Shown one piece after another: positions 4,415 through 5,048 of a stretch of 5,048 bases of DNA. A program made the position numbers and the translations under genes. The first letter of the stretch is position 1; every line of letters starts with the position of its first letter. The DNA comes from Dokdonella sp. (GTDB taxonomy: Bacteria > Pseudomonadota > Gammaproteobacteria > Xanthomonadales > Rhodanobacteraceae), in assembly GCA_030150315.1 (NCBI GenBank), contig JASLGB010000122.1, forward strand, positions 1-5,048, read 5' to 3'. A model generated the notes under the pieces. The model saw nothing but the letters and a program-made list of their open reading frames with translations. It searched no databases and was not told the DNA's origin.

Positions 4415-5048
4415 ATGCCCTCTTCCGCCTTCCGCGCCGGCAAGGCCGCGATCGCGTTCATTCTCGTCACCGCGATGCTCGACATCGTCGCAATGGGCAT
4501 CGTCATTCCGGTCCTGCCGCCGCTGATCGAGGAGTTCGCCGGCGATGCCTCGCGCGCCGGGCTCATCAACGGCGTTTTCGTTGCGCTATGGGCCTTCATG
4601 CAGTTCATCGCCTCACCCATTATCGGCTCCCTGTCGGACCAGTACGGTCGACGCCCGGTGATCCTGCTGTCGACCGCCGGACTGGCCGCGGACTACGTGC
4701 TGATGGCGCTGGCACCCAACCTGTGGTGGCTGGCGGTCGGTCGGATGATTGCCGGCGTCACGTCGGCCAGCTTCACCACGGTGTATGCCTACATGGCCGA
4801 CATCACCACGCCGGAAAACCGCGCGCGCGGCTACGGCCTGATCGGTGCGGCGTTCAGCGCTGGCTTCGTCGCCGGCCCGCTGCTCGGCGGCGCGCTTGGC
4901 GCGTGGTCGCCGCGCGCGCCGTTCTGGACTGCCGCGGCGATGAGCGGCCTGGCCTTCCTGTACGGCGCTTTCATCCTGCCCGAGTCGCTGCCGCCGGAGC
5001 GGCGCATGGCGTTTTCCTGGCAGCGCGCGAACCCGGTCGGCGCGCTGC
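4415..5048 (+). CDS. TetA-like major facilitator (TCR/Tet, DHA1) efflux transporter, N-terminal part
   Basis: The frame opens at ATG 4415 and remains open for 211 complete codons to the window edge. The family is about 390-420 aa, so roughly half, about six helices, is visible. TM1 carries MLDIVAMGIVIPVLPPLI (21-38). The loop between TM2 and TM3 carries MFS motif A, G71-S-L-S-D75-Q-Y-G78-R79-R80-P81-V. The segments ADYVLMALAPNLWWLAVGRMIAG (92-114) and AYMADITTPENRARGYG (125-141) match TetA proteins of classes A and C closely. TM5 has the antiporter motif C, GFVAGPLLGG (150-159), and FILPESLPPERR (186-197) begins the central cytoplasmic loop. Proton-coupled drug export across the inner membrane is expected. 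Such chromosomal homologues are common and need not confer tetracycline resistance. No divergent tetR regulator gene is adjacent. The start lacks a strong ribosome binding site; a weak CGGA lies 9 bases upstream. Confidence 0.92.
   Translation, partial: MPSSAFRAGKAAIAFILVTAMLDIVAMGIVIPVLPPLIEEFAGDASRAGLINGVFVALWAFMQFIASPIIGSLSDQYGRRPVILLSTAGLAADYVLMALAPNLWWLAVGRMIAGVTSASFTTVYAYMADITTPENRARGYGLIGAAFSAGFVAGPLLGGALGAWSPRAPFWTAAAMSGLAFLYGAFILPESLPPERRMAFSWQRANPVGAL

Noticed and set aside
4315..4620. 101-codon minus-strand frame over the MFS leader and start
   Set aside because: It is antisense to the first membrane helices of the TetA-like protein and shows no family resemblance.

Overview
The window is GC-rich chromosomal DNA, densely packed with short housekeeping or accessory genes. 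It has no mobile element, CRISPR array, rRNA or tRNA that I can see. High GC at third codon positions, AGGA-type ribosome binding sites and the gene families present suggest a gammaproteobacterium of the Xanthomonadales/Lysobacterales type. That placement is inferred from composition and style, not from a marker gene.

Layout, left to right. (1) Positions 1-146, minus strand: N-terminal 48 codons of a small YjdJ-type GNAT acetyltransferase, cut by the window edge. (2) Positions 319-1164, plus: a complete DUF72 (YecE-like) TIM-barrel protein, divergent from the GNAT gene. (3) Positions 1224-2524, minus: a two-gene unit in which a class IV PLP-dependent aminotransferase (269 aa) is followed 32 bases later by a zinc-dependent nucleoside/guanine-type deaminase (152 aa). 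This unit converges on the DUF72 gene. (4) Positions 2752-4138, plus: an EamA/DMT-family 10-helix transporter that probably starts at GTG, then a DUF1428 (YbaA-like) protein 76 bases downstream. (5) Positions 4139-4414: a 276-base intergenic region with several inverted repeats, a candidate -10 box, a seven-codon reading frame and a hairpin. (6) Positions 4415-5048, plus: the N-terminal 211 codons of a TetA-like (TCR/Tet, DHA1) major facilitator transporter, running off the right edge. It has no in-window stop.

The genes do not form one obvious pathway. The clearest functional unit is the minus-strand aminotransferase-deaminase pair. The two transporters each have a leader of roughly 130-140 bases with possible RNA structure, if the weak promoter calls are right. 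I found no convincing undescribed multi-gene system. The parts most worth a second look are the leader upstream of the TetA-like transporter, the structured leader upstream of the EamA transporter, and the unassigned substrates of the aminotransferase-deaminase pair.
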